Positions 1 through 5,911 of a stretch of 7,095 bases of DNA are shown piece by piece. The notes beneath the pieces were generated by a model, which was given only the letters and a program-made list of their open reading frames with translations, had not been told where the DNA came from and ran no database searches. Numbering within the stretch: the first letter of the stretch is position 1; each line of letters starts with the position of its first letter. The translations under genes and the position numbers were made by a program. Location of the stretch: positions 1 through 7,095 of the forward strand of contig CALCGO010000437.1 in the NCBI GenBank assembly GCA_937901055.1, read 5' to 3'. This DNA is from an uncultured Rhodobacterales bacterium (lineage in GTDB: Bacteria; Pseudomonadota; Alphaproteobacteria; Rhodobacterales; Rhodobacteraceae).

Positions 1-383
1 AATCATTAGCCGCACGCCTCGCGGCCCAGCATGCAGCACCCGAGGAGGTTCGGGTATTACGAGAAATGGCTACTCAAGACATGGAATTGTTAGGGCAGCC
101 ACAGGCACTTTCGCGCGCAAACAGGCGGTTCCACAAGCAATTGCACCTTGCAAGCCACAATCGATATTTGATCCAACAACTGGAGATGGTCCATCGGACG
201 ATGGCTCTGATGGCGACCACCACTTTTGCGGTCGAGGGGCGCGACGCGACCGCGCTGGATGAGCATTTGAAAATAGTGCAGGCGATAGAAAACCGTGATG
301 GTGATGCGGCTGCCGTGGCGCTCAAAGCGCATATTTCCATGGCGTATCAAACACGATTGAAGACTGACGCCGATGCCGAATAA
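1..383 (+). CDS. GntR-family transcriptional regulator, FCD effector domain (5' partial)
   Basis: The reading frame is open from the left edge (first complete codon at 3, SLAARLAAQHA...) to TAA at 381-383, giving 126 residues. The ATG at 66 is internal, so this is the C-terminal part of a protein whose DNA-binding half lies outside the window. It looks like the all-helical ligand-binding FCD domain of FadR/GntR-type regulators. The NRRFHKQLHLASHN segment carries the family's FHxxL histidine, EHLKIVQAIENRD carries a second histidine, and ALKAHI near the end carries the third; in the family these bind a metal that helps hold a carboxylate effector. The usual acidic residue before FH appears as Asn (ANRRFH), which also occurs in some family members. 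The stop overlaps the next gene by 11 bp, so it probably regulates that hydratase and its operon. The effector and operator cannot be seen. Confidence 0.85.
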   Translation, partial: SLAARLAAQHAAPEEVRVLREMATQDMELLGQPQALSRANRRFHKQLHLASHNRYLIQQLEMVHRTMALMATTTFAVEGRDATALDEHLKIVQAIENRDGDAAAVALKAHISMAYQTRLKTDADAE

Positions 384-1134
384 GCTGCTGGCAAAAAGCG
401 TTGCGCAAAAGATCAACGATAAACTGCCCGGTGAAGATATTGCGGCCCAAATACCAGATTTTAGCGCCGCGTACACACTGCAAGACGAGGTCGCGTCTAT
501 ACTGCAAAAGAACTATGGTGGAATAGCTGGTTACAAAATTGCGTGGAATAATGTGGCGCAAATTGCAGAGCTGTCCCCCAATGCGCCGGCGACAGGGCAC
601 ATATTTTACGATCAAGTTCACCAGTCGGGCGTGCAGTTTCCAACGGACAGATTTGAACAATTGGTGGTGGAACCCGAGATTATTGCTGTAATCGGCCAAG
701 ACATAACTGGCCCGGAGCAAACACCAGAATCAGTTTTGCCGCTTATCACAGCATATCACGCCGGGTTTGAAATAATGGATCGGCGGGGGTCACCACAGGC
801 GCTCCAAATCCACCCGCCAAGTATCGTCGCCAACAATATTTTCAATAATGGCCTTGTTATTGGCAAAGATCATGAAGCGACGGCAGACTTCAGCACCATC
901 GAAACTGTCGTCTATTGGGATGGAAAAGAAATTCTGAGGAAAACCGACGCCGCTCCGCAACACCCCGCGCTTGCGGTTGCGACTGTAGCAAATATCTTGG
1001 CAAAACGTGGCAAGAAGTTGCGCGCCGGGGATAAGGTGCTTTGTGGTACACACATGCCGCCGTTCGGGGTTGAAAAAGGCACGTTGAGGGTAACGATGGG
1101 CGCATTAGGAAGTGCGGAATTCAGCTACGGCTGA
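373..1134 (+). CDS. 2-keto-4-pentenoate hydratase-like protein (MhpD / fumarylacetoacetate hydrolase superfamily)
   Basis: This 253-aa protein has the usual length of MhpD/HpcG-type hydratases, which add water to 2-hydroxy-alka-2,4-dienoates in meta-cleavage pathways for aromatics; related members are decarboxylases. Visible family landmarks are AYTLQDEV (33-40), GYKIAWNN (53-60, conserved Lys55), VEPEI (99-103, Glu100 and Glu102) and HAGFEIMDRR (129-138, Glu133). The three glutamates correspond to the divalent-metal ligands. The C-terminal block HPALAVATVANILAKRGKKLRAGD, then VLCGTHMPP and a V-x-KG-turn, matches the family's AGDxVLxGS region, with GT in place of the commoner GS. Translation is probably coupled to the upstream GntR gene, because the start lies inside its last codons and only a weak GAAG lies upstream. 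The exact substrate is not determinable and no other pathway gene is in view. Its end overlaps the opposing glycosyltransferase gene by 10 bp. Confidence 0.85.
   Translation: MPNKLLAKSVAQKINDKLPGEDIAAQIPDFSAAYTLQDEVASILQKNYGGIAGYKIAWNNVAQIAELSPNAPATGHIFYDQVHQSGVQFPTDRFEQLVVEPEIIAVIGQDITGPEQTPESVLPLITAYHAGFEIMDRRGSPQALQIHPPSIVANNIFNNGLVIGKDHEATADFSTIETVVYWDGKEILRKTDAAPQHPALAVATVANILAKRGKKLRAGDKVLCGTHMPPFGVEKGTLRVTMGALGSAEFSYG
1121..1134. other. Tetraloop hairpin at convergent gene ends
   Basis: TCAGC-TACG-GCTGA forms a perfect 5-bp stem. In the plus-strand transcript the loop is C(UACG)G, a member of the very stable UNCG tetraloop class. It covers the stop codons of both the hydratase (TGA 1132-1134) and the glycosyltransferase (TAG read from 1127-1125 on the minus strand). 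No U-run follows on either strand, so it is not a classical intrinsic terminator; a 3'-end stabilising or weak termination role is inference, and codon constraint may explain it. Confidence 0.35.
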
Positions 1135-2846
1135 TCCTCGTCATCACGGCCGTGGAATGTTTTGTCCCAGTAGAACGGGGCAAACAAAAGTTCAGCGACA
1201 GCTTTGTAAGATGCAAGCATGCCGAGCGGCCAATATACCGGCAACACCAGAATGTAGGGTATTAAGTGTCGTAAATGTTGGTGCATCGTGGCGCGAAATA
1301 TCGCGGTTAGCATTACCAGTTCGCCGCAAGTCATGACGATGGTGAATATCCACCAAAGAACGCCAGGTATTATGTTGAAAGGAATGCTAGGCATTGAAAA
1401 ATGGGCCATCCACAGCGCCCAGAAAATTGGAACTGCCAAGAAAGAGCTAAACCCGCCGAGTAGTATTACTTGAAAACTGATAAATCCGGTCAAACCTAAA
1501 TCACGGTATAATCTGACCGGAGATCTCATATGGGTCGCCCATGTCATCGCAAAACCCTTCAGCCATCGTGATCGTTGACGCACCCATGCTATGGGCTTGT
1601 TGTTGGCTTCCTCCCAAGTGGTAGTGTTAACCATTTCACACCGATATCCGAACCGAGCGAGGCGCATGCCAAGATCAGCGTCCTCGGTCACGTTATGTGC
1701 ATCCCAGCCACCGATTTTCTCAAGGATACTTCGGCGAAAGAACACCGTGGTTCCGCCCAACGGAATAGGCAGGCCCAAATTCTGGATACCCTTCAAAATG
1801 ACGCGAAACCACGTGGCGTATTCAATGGCAAAGCAGCGCGATACCCAATTGCTGCGGCTGTTATAAAAATCCAGATACCCTTGTACGCAGGCTACGTTCG
1901 CCGGGGCTGCCAAAAAATGGTTAACGATCTTACGTATCTGGTCTGGATCAGGGCGATCTTCAGCGTCATAAATTCCGAGGATATCGCCTGTACAATACGG
2001 CAGGGCATAGTTCATCGCTTTGGGTTTGGTTTGCAGCCAGTCTTTTGGCACCGTAATACATTGGATGAATTCAGGGACGGAAAGGTGCGACAGCGCTTTA
2101 ATCGTTGAAGTGTCAACCTCCTCCACCAAAAACTTTATTTCCAGAAGGTCGCGCGGGTATTCAAGCTTTTCTAGCGTGTTGACAAGACTTGGCAACACCG
2201 CATCCTCCTTGAACAGCGGCACGAGGATGGTAACTTTTAACAGTTGCCTTTTCGTGGAAATGTGGGTTGCGTTTTCAGGCAACCAACATGGCAATGAATT
2301 GTCTTTACGCCATGATAAAAGCGCAACGAACCTCAGTACCGTAGTCGCCGATATGGTGATCATCACCCAGATAAATAGCCCCATCAACCAAGCTTTTGGG
2401 AAGGCTAAAATTGTTGTGACTATTACCGCCAAACTTATCAGAAGTGCTGGGTTCAGAGGATTTGCTTTGATGTTTCGGCAGCTGAATTCTTCGGGACATA
2501 GATTTCGTGCGGTTTCAAGTTTCGTGGAGGTTAGGTGTTTGCCTATATATTGCCGGATAAGCTCTGGATCCGCTGACACGAAATTCACGTGCCTAATCCC
2601 ATCAAGCACAGGCGGTGGGTCGATTTCAGATCGTGCAGTGACGTATACCAACCGCTGGCCAAATCTGCGCCACGGGATGATTTCCGCAGCTAGCAAATCG
2701 TTAATATTAGCGCCGATGAGTAGGGTCTCGTCAGGTGGGGTGGTGCGCAAATCAATTTGAAAACAGCTCGTACCTGCAGCCGATAACGGAGGCGCGGAGT
2801 TCGCGTCCGCTTCGGCAGGAAACTGGTAGTGTTGGATATTGGGCAA
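1125..2846 (-). CDS. Membrane glycosyltransferase, family 2 (processive polysaccharide-synthase-like)
   Basis: This 573-aa protein has a complete GT2 synthase active-site set: EEVD (242-245), TKPKAMNYAL (273-282), the DxD-type DAED (294-297), TED (387-389) and QRSRW (424-428, the Q-x-x-R-W signature of processive synthases such as BcsA). Hydrophobic segments near 133-155 and 157-177 precede the catalytic domain. About three more follow at roughly 454-482, 491-518 and 527-555, ending in FYWDKTFHG, a motif typical of NfrB/XagB-like GT2 proteins. Residues 1-130 form a soluble region resembling the GspE-N/MshEN-like leader found on many alphaproteobacterial enzymes of this type. No PilZ domain is seen. 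The sugar donor and product are unknown. The start is TTG: an in-frame stop lies 21 bp upstream, no in-frame ATG occurs until residue 155, and a weak GAG at 2857-2855 sits 8 nt before it. It follows carA by 59 bp in the same direction with no obvious terminator between. Confidence 0.85.
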   Translation of the reverse strand: MPNIQHYQFPAEADANSAPPLSAAGTSCFQIDLRTTPPDETLLIGANINDLLAAEIIPWRRFGQRLVYVTARSEIDPPPVLDGIRHVNFVSADPELIRQYIGKHLTSTKLETARNLCPEEFSCRNIKANPLNPALLISLAVIVTTILAFPKAWLMGLFIWVMITISATTVLRFVALLSWRKDNSLPCWLPENATHISTKRQLLKVTILVPLFKEDAVLPSLVNTLEKLEYPRDLLEIKFLVEEVDTSTIKALSHLSVPEFIQCITVPKDWLQTKPKAMNYALPYCTGDILGIYDAEDRPDPDQIRKIVNHFLAAPANVACVQGYLDFYNSRSNWVSRCFAIEYATWFRVILKGIQNLGLPIPLGGTTVFFRRSILEKIGGWDAHNVTEDADLGMRLARFGYRCEMVNTTTWEEANNKPIAWVRQRSRWLKGFAMTWATHMRSPVRLYRDLGLTGFISFQVILLGGFSSFLAVPIFWALWMAHFSMPSIPFNIIPGVLWWIFTIVMTCGELVMLTAIFRATMHQHLRHLIPYILVLPVYWPLGMLASYKAVAELLFAPFYWDKTFHGRDDEDQP

Positions 2847-2905
2847 AATGTTTACTCGGATGATTTAATCCAAGTTAGCGTCACTATGCTTAACAGGCAG
2901 TTAAC
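2847..2905. other. carA-glycosyltransferase intergenic gap
   Basis: This 59-bp AT-rich gap separates carA from the downstream minus-strand glycosyltransferase. A 5-bp inverted repeat (GTTAA/TTAAC, 2904-2890) follows the carA stop at once, but it is AT-rich and has no U-run, so it is a poor terminator. I see no convincing promoter. Readthrough from carA is therefore the simplest way the glycosyltransferase gene could be expressed. Confidence 0.4.
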
Positions 2906-4090
2906 CTAAGTTTTCATGGCCTCAACGAAACGTTCGAACAGGTAGTAACTGTCCTGCGGGCCTGGGGACGCTTCTGGGTGGTATTGCACCGAAAACACCG
3001 GACGGTCCTTCATGCGTATGCCGCAGTTCGATCCGTCAAATAGCGAGACATGGGTTTCTTCGACCCCGATTGGCAGGCTTTGACTGTCCACAGCAAACCC
3101 GTGGTTCATCGAAGTGATTTCGACCTTTCCCGTGTTATGTTCTTTGACGGGATGGTTTGCACCATGATGACCGTGGTTCATTTTCAACGTCTTTGCCCCA
3201 AGCGCCAGCGCAAGCATTTGATGGCCGAGACAGATGCCGAAAACGGGAATATCGGCGTTCAGCACACCCTGGATGGCTGGCACGGCATATCCGCCGGTCG
3301 CGACCGGATCGCCCGGGCCGTTTGACAGGAAAACACCTTCGGGATTATGCGAGAGGATTTCGTCGGCTGTTGCCGTTGCAGGCAACACCGTTACATCACA
3401 ACCAGCCGAAGCCAGACAGCGCAGGATATTACGTTTTGCGCCGTAATCAATGGCCACGACCTTGTGACCGGTTTCGGAACGCTTGGGGAAGCCATCGGGC
3501 CAAGCCCACCGCATTTCATCCCACTGATAGGATTGCGCGCAAGTTACGTCTTTGGCCAAATCCATGCCCTCTAGACCGATAAAACCTTTAGCTTTTGCGA
3601 GCAACTCATCCAGATTAAAATCACCATCCTTGCGGTATTCCATCGCGACATGCGGGGCGCCCTGCATACGGATCGCGCGCGTAAGTCGCCGCGTATCAAT
3701 GCCACCTACGCCGATGCGTGAACGTTTTTCCATCCATCCGGACAGGTTTTCCGTCGCGCGGTAATTTGAGGGCTCCGTTGGATCCCACTTCACAACAATA
3801 CCTTCAGCAACCGGATCAGCGGTTTCATCGTCTTCAGGATTCACACCAGTGTTGCCAATATGAGGGAACGTAAAGGTAACGACTTGACCCGCATAGGACG
3901 GGTCCGTCATAATTTCCTGATATCCCGTCATGGCGGTGTTGAAACAAAGCTCGGCGATGGCGATGCCTTCGGCGCCAAAACCACGCCCGTAAAATGTTTG
4001 ACCATCGGCCAAAACAATAACAGCTGTCGGGTGTGCATGGCTGTCAGGCGCGAGGGCTTGGGCCTGCTCGGACGGTGCGGAGTGCGACAT
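2906..4090 (-). CDS. carA: Carbamoyl-phosphate synthase small (glutaminase) subunit
   Basis: CarA hydrolyses glutamine and passes ammonia to CarB, which makes carbamoyl phosphate for arginine and pyrimidine synthesis in the cytoplasm. The 394-aa product is of normal family length. The N-terminal CarA-specific domain is clear: ADGQTFYGRGFGA (28-40), FNTAMTGYQEIMTDPSY (50-66), then FPHIGNTG and RTLTR-like IDTRRLTRAI (131-140). The C-terminal class I glutamine amidotransferase domain contains DYGAKRNI (215-222), LSNGPGDP (255-262), the nucleophile elbow FGICLGHQ (284-291, Cys287) and QYHPEASPGP (369-378, His371 and Glu373), completing the catalytic triad. The start is ATG 4090, supported by an AAAGGA Shine-Dalgarno 8 nt upstream and a good promoter. 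The first 20 residues (MSHSAPSEQAQA...) are a short variable extension. carB is not in the window. The following co-directional gene is a glycosyltransferase, unrelated in function. Confidence 0.97.
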   Translation of the reverse strand: MSHSAPSEQAQALAPDSHAHPTAVIVLADGQTFYGRGFGAEGIAIAELCFNTAMTGYQEIMTDPSYAGQVVTFTFPHIGNTGVNPEDDETADPVAEGIVVKWDPTEPSNYRATENLSGWMEKRSRIGVGGIDTRRLTRAIRMQGAPHVAMEYRKDGDFNLDELLAKAKGFIGLEGMDLAKDVTCAQSYQWDEMRWAWPDGFPKRSETGHKVVAIDYGAKRNILRCLASAGCDVTVLPATATADEILSHNPEGVFLSNGPGDPVATGGYAVPAIQGVLNADIPVFGICLGHQMLALALGAKTLKMNHGHHGANHPVKEHNTGKVEITSMNHGFAVDSQSLPIGVEETHVSLFDGSNCGIRMKDRPVFSVQYHPEASPGPQDSYYLFERFVEAMKT

Positions 4091-4098
4091 ATCAATGA

Positions 4099-4104
4099 TC
4101 CTTT
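4099..4104 (-). promoter_or_regulatory. Ribosome binding site of carA
   Basis: The minus strand reads AAAGGA here, 8 nt before the ATG at 4090. This supports the annotated start of carA over any later methionine. Confidence 0.7.
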
Positions 4105-4117
4105 AGGAATTTGCCGG

Positions 4118-4146
4118 AAAATAGATTGACAATGCCTTGAGGTCAA
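4118..4146 (-). promoter_or_regulatory. Sigma-70-type promoter of carA
   Basis: The minus strand has TTGACC (4146-4141) as the -35 element, a 17-bp spacer and TATTTT (4123-4118) as the -10 element. This matches the housekeeping consensus well and predicts a transcript start near 4111 and a leader of about 20 nt. The -35 hexamer lies inside a 14-bp inverted repeat (4135-4148), which could be an operator. The leader is too short to hold an attenuator or riboswitch. Confidence 0.65.
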
Positions 4147-4148
4147 GG
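4135..4148. promoter_or_regulatory. Inverted repeat over the carA -35 element (putative operator)
   Basis: CCTTGA-GG-TCAAGG is a perfect 6-bp dyad with a 2-bp centre. It contains the complete -35 hexamer of the carA promoter, a position where a bound dimeric regulator would block RNA polymerase. I cannot name the regulator; the site is visible, the function is inference. Confidence 0.35.
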
Positions 4149-4165
4149 AAAACGAAAAAGATAAA

Positions 4166-4212
4166 AGTTGTGCAACTACAACGTGTTAGCTAATTTACCA
4201 ACTGTTGCAGTT
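4166..4212. promoter_or_regulatory. Two short related dyads upstream of yqeY
   Basis: AGTTG-TG-CAACT (4166-4177) and AACTG-TTG-CAGTT (4200-4212) are 5-bp dyads with similar sequences and centres about 35 bp apart. They lie between the two divergent promoters, just upstream of the yqeY -35 element. They may be a paired regulator site, but dyads this short also arise by chance in AT-rich DNA. Confidence 0.2.
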
Positions 4213-4220
4213 TATGATTG

Positions 4221-4250
4221 TTGTCGGTATATTCCGCCCCTTGTTATAAT
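4221..4250 (+). promoter_or_regulatory. Sigma-70-type promoter of the YqeY-domain gene
   Basis: A perfect TATAAT -10 element lies at 4245-4250. TTGTCG (four of six matches to TTGACA) lies at 4221-4226, an 18-bp spacing. The predicted transcript start is near 4257, giving a leader of about 20 nt. This position also argues against translation starting at the upstream in-frame ATG at 4218, which would lie before the transcript start. Confidence 0.65.
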
Positions 4251-4262
4251 TATGCCGCCTAT

Positions 4263-4268
4263 GGAGGG
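4263..4268 (+). promoter_or_regulatory. Ribosome binding site of the YqeY-domain gene
   Basis: GGAGGG sits 9 nt before the ATG at 4278. It is the strongest Shine-Dalgarno in the window and fixes the start at 4278 rather than at 4218. Confidence 0.75.
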
Positions 4269-4277
4269 CGAACACAC

Positions 4278-4730
4278 ATGCGAAAGCGACTTTCCGAAGC
4301 ACAGAAAGACGCAATGCGGGCAAAAGATAAGCCGCGTTTGTCCACTTTACGGCTAATCAATGCCGCGATCAAAGACCGGGATATTGCCGCCAGATCCGAA
4401 GCAAATCCTGACGGGGTATCCGGCGCAGAGATCTTGTCGATTCTGGCCAAAATGATCAAACAACGTCAAGACAGTGCAACAGCCTATGAAGAGGCTGGTC
4501 GGATTGAGTTAGGCGAAGGTGAACGCGCCGAGATCAAGGTGATCGAGGAGTTTCTTCCCAAACAACTTTCCGAAATCGAGGTCGAAGAGGCGATCAAGTC
4601 TGCCATCGCCGAGGTTGGAGCCACGTCGATTCGTGACATGGGCAAAATTATGGGTGTTCTTAAATCGAACTACACCGGTCAGATGGACTTTGGAAAAACT
4701 GGCGCAGTCATCAAGGCGATGCTCGCTTAG
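4278..4730 (+). CDS. GatB/YqeY domain-containing protein
   Basis: This 150-aa soluble protein belongs to the YqeY family, homologous to the helical tail domain of the GatB subunit of Asp/Glu-tRNA amidotransferase. Stand-alone YqeY proteins are thought to act near tRNA metabolism, but their precise role is unproven. Family landmarks are RLSEAQKDAMRAKDKPRLSTLR (4-25), LAKMIKQRQDSA (56-67, Lys/Arg-rich), YEEAGR (70-75), EFLPKQLSE (91-99) and DMGKIMGVLK (120-129). The longer frame from ATG 4218 adds 20 residues unlike the family and begins upstream of the likely transcript start; the ATG at 4278 has GGAGGG before it and gives the normal family N-terminus. It is divergent from carA, a common arrangement in alphaproteobacteria. 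Its 3' end overlaps the opposing transporter gene by 20 bp. Confidence 0.93.
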   Translation: MRKRLSEAQKDAMRAKDKPRLSTLRLINAAIKDRDIAARSEANPDGVSGAEILSILAKMIKQRQDSATAYEEAGRIELGEGERAEIKVIEEFLPKQLSEIEVEEAIKSAIAEVGATSIRDMGKIMGVLKSNYTGQMDFGKTGAVIKAMLA

Positions 4731-5589
4731 GTTTTCGTTCTGCCCTGATGTTGATAAAGTTACCACCTAAGATAAACAACGCACCTATTGCGACGGCCCA
4801 AACGAATGGCTCGTCGTAAAGGATCATACCCACGAGGGTGATCACCGGTAGCCGGATAAACTCCATCGGCGCGACTGTCGAAGCCGGGGCGAGCGACAAA
4901 GCAGTCGTCAGGCAGTAATGCGCGGTAAGGCCTGCGATTGCGACAACCAGAACCCATCCCATTCCGTCTGCGGAGGGAACAGGGATGCCACCCGGCAGGC
5001 TTAAGAACAGGCCGAATACGAATTGCATTAATGTCATCCAGAATAAAACGCTAAGGACGCTCTCAAACCGTGAGATTTGTCTCGTGTAGATGACATTTAA
5101 CGCGAAAAATATCGCTGCCGAAGCGCCCGCAGCGTGGCCTGCACCTAGGGTTACTGCGCCCGGTTGGGCTACAATTAGCACGCCAAAGAATCCGCTTATA
5201 GCGGCTATGACACGTGGTTTGGTCATCTTCTCGCCTAAGAAAAAAGGCGCAAGAATGATGACCCAGATTGGGCTTGTGAATTCCAGCGCGACAAGCTGGC
5301 TAAAGGGAATAACAACGATGCCGTAAAACCAAAGGTTTTGGCCGGTGAAGTGGAATATGTTGCGTTTTAGGTGCATCCCCAACCTGTCGGACTTTACCTG
5401 TGGAAAGCCACCGAACTTCCAAACAAGTATATTCACGACAACAAACCCGATGGCCGAGCGATACATCATTAACTCGAATGTATTCAGTTCCACAGCGATT
5501 TCGCGCCCAGCCACGGCCATAGCCGAGAAAGAGGCAACAGCGCCCAGCATCCAAATGCCTGCGCGCAGGGGGTGTGATTGATCCGTCAT
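4711..5589 (-). CDS. EamA/DMT-superfamily inner-membrane transporter
   Basis: With the ATG at 5589 the protein has 292 residues, the standard length for the ten-helix drug/metabolite transporter family. Two tandem EamA repeats are visible, roughly residues 10-142 and 155-283, rich in hydrophobic segments. The first ends in LEFTSPIWVIILAPFFLGEKMTKPRVIAAISGFFGVLIV (102-140), the second in the equivalent MEFIRLPVITLVGMILYDEPFVWAVAIGALFILGGNF. A basic tail (RAERKPKRASP) follows, consistent with a cytoplasmic C-terminus. The substrate is unknown; relatives export amino acids, purine-like metabolites or other small molecules. The frame also allows a TTG start at 5625 (12 more residues), but the ATG version gives a family-like N-terminus; neither has a strong Shine-Dalgarno. 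It is the last gene of the apparent guaA-ABM-transporter run, 52 bp after the ABM stop, and overlaps yqeY tail-to-tail. Confidence 0.87.
   Translation of the reverse strand: MTDQSHPLRAGIWMLGAVASFSAMAVAGREIAVELNTFELMMYRSAIGFVVVNILVWKFGGFPQVKSDRLGMHLKRNIFHFTGQNLWFYGIVVIPFSQLVALEFTSPIWVIILAPFFLGEKMTKPRVIAAISGFFGVLIVAQPGAVTLGAGHAAGASAAIFFALNVIYTRQISRFESVLSVLFWMTLMQFVFGLFLSLPGGIPVPSADGMGWVLVVAIAGLTAHYCLTTALSLAPASTVAPMEFIRLPVITLVGMILYDEPFVWAVAIGALFILGGNFINIRAERKPKRASP
4714..4740 (+). terminator. Possible weak terminator of the YqeY-domain gene
   Basis: A short hairpin can form at 4714-4728 (core GCGA-TGC-TCGC, with one G-U and one A-U pair extending it). It is followed by a U-rich tract (GTTTTCGTT from about 4732). 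It overlaps the last codons of the gene and the 3' end of the opposing transporter gene. The stem is short and the U-run interrupted, so termination efficiency is doubtful. Confidence 0.3.
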
Positions 5590-5641
5590 GTGGCGGAACG
5601 TGGCAGCGGGAACGGCCTTTGGCAAGTAGATATTTGTCGCC

Positions 5642-5911
5642 TTAGGTTATTTTGTACTTTCGGTTAAGGTGCGCGGTAACCTGTCCCCATTCAGAGGCCC
5701 TTACACGCGTCTGATGTGCATCAAATGACGCCTGCGTCGCGAACTCTTCATCAACCAAGTATCGGTTCGGGTTTTCTGGGTCGACGTGCACGTTAAATGA
5801 AATGCACCCGTCCTCCGCACGGCTTAGACGGATGTGCGTGGGCAGATGCTTTTCAACAATCGCGATGTCGGCATCAGGTACATCAACATAGCCTGACAGA
5901 ATTACTCCCAT
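5642..5911 (-). CDS. Small ABM-domain protein (putative quinol monooxygenase / YgiN-like)
   Basis: This 89-aa protein has the size and layout of the dimeric alpha+beta-barrel ABM family (antibiotic biosynthesis monooxygenase, YgiN-like). A first strand GYVDVPD (7-13) is followed by a helix, then EDGCISFNVHVDPENPNRYLVDEEFATQASFDAHQTRVRASEW (33-75). The family's hallmark is an aromatic/acidic strand before a helix beginning ASFDAH, with His66. Members include cofactor-free monooxygenases and many with no known activity, so the substrate is open. The ATG at 5911 lies inside the last codons of guaA (10-bp overlap). GGAA sits 7 nt upstream within guaA, so translational coupling with guaA is likely. 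The DMT transporter follows in the same direction. Confidence 0.8.
   Translation of the reverse strand: MGVILSGYVDVPDADIAIVEKHLPTHIRLSRAEDGCISFNVHVDPENPNRYLVDEEFATQASFDAHQTRVRASEWGQVTAHLNRKYKIT

Noticed and set aside
1145..1154. Perfect 10-bp palindrome CACGGCCGTG
   Set aside because: It lies within the last codons of the glycosyltransferase (FHGRD), is short, and is not repeated in the window; codon choice explains it.
1575..2108. Plus-strand open frame of 177 codons antisense to the glycosyltransferase catalytic core
   Set aside because: It mirrors the DAED-TED-coding region of the real gene; the translation shows no family features.
2020..2760. Long plus-strand open frame of 246 codons antisense to the glycosyltransferase
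   Set aside because: It lies entirely within a gene with a full set of GT2 motifs on the other strand. Its translation is Ser/Arg-rich, without recognisable domains, and no Shine-Dalgarno or promoter stands out.
2890..2904. TTAAC/GTTAA inverted repeat after carA as an intrinsic terminator
   Set aside because: The stem is only 5 bp, mostly A-T, and no U-run follows on the carA strand.
4126..4131. Consensus TTGACA on the plus strand as a -35 element
   Set aside because: No acceptable -10 element lies 16-18 bp downstream (about 4148-4155 reads as A-rich GAAAACG). The match falls in the spacer of the better minus-strand carA promoter.
4252..4356. Small upstream frame starting at ATG 4252 or 4261 and overlapping the start of yqeY
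   Set aside because: No Shine-Dalgarno precedes these ATGs and the predicted transcript begins near 4257. GGAGGG is spaced for the ATG at 4278 instead.
5590..5625. TTG start at 5625 for the DMT transporter
   Set aside because: The 12 extra residues are unlike the usual N-terminus of the family, and the nearest AAGG is about 14 nt upstream, too far for a good Shine-Dalgarno. The ATG at 5589 is preferred, though not proven.
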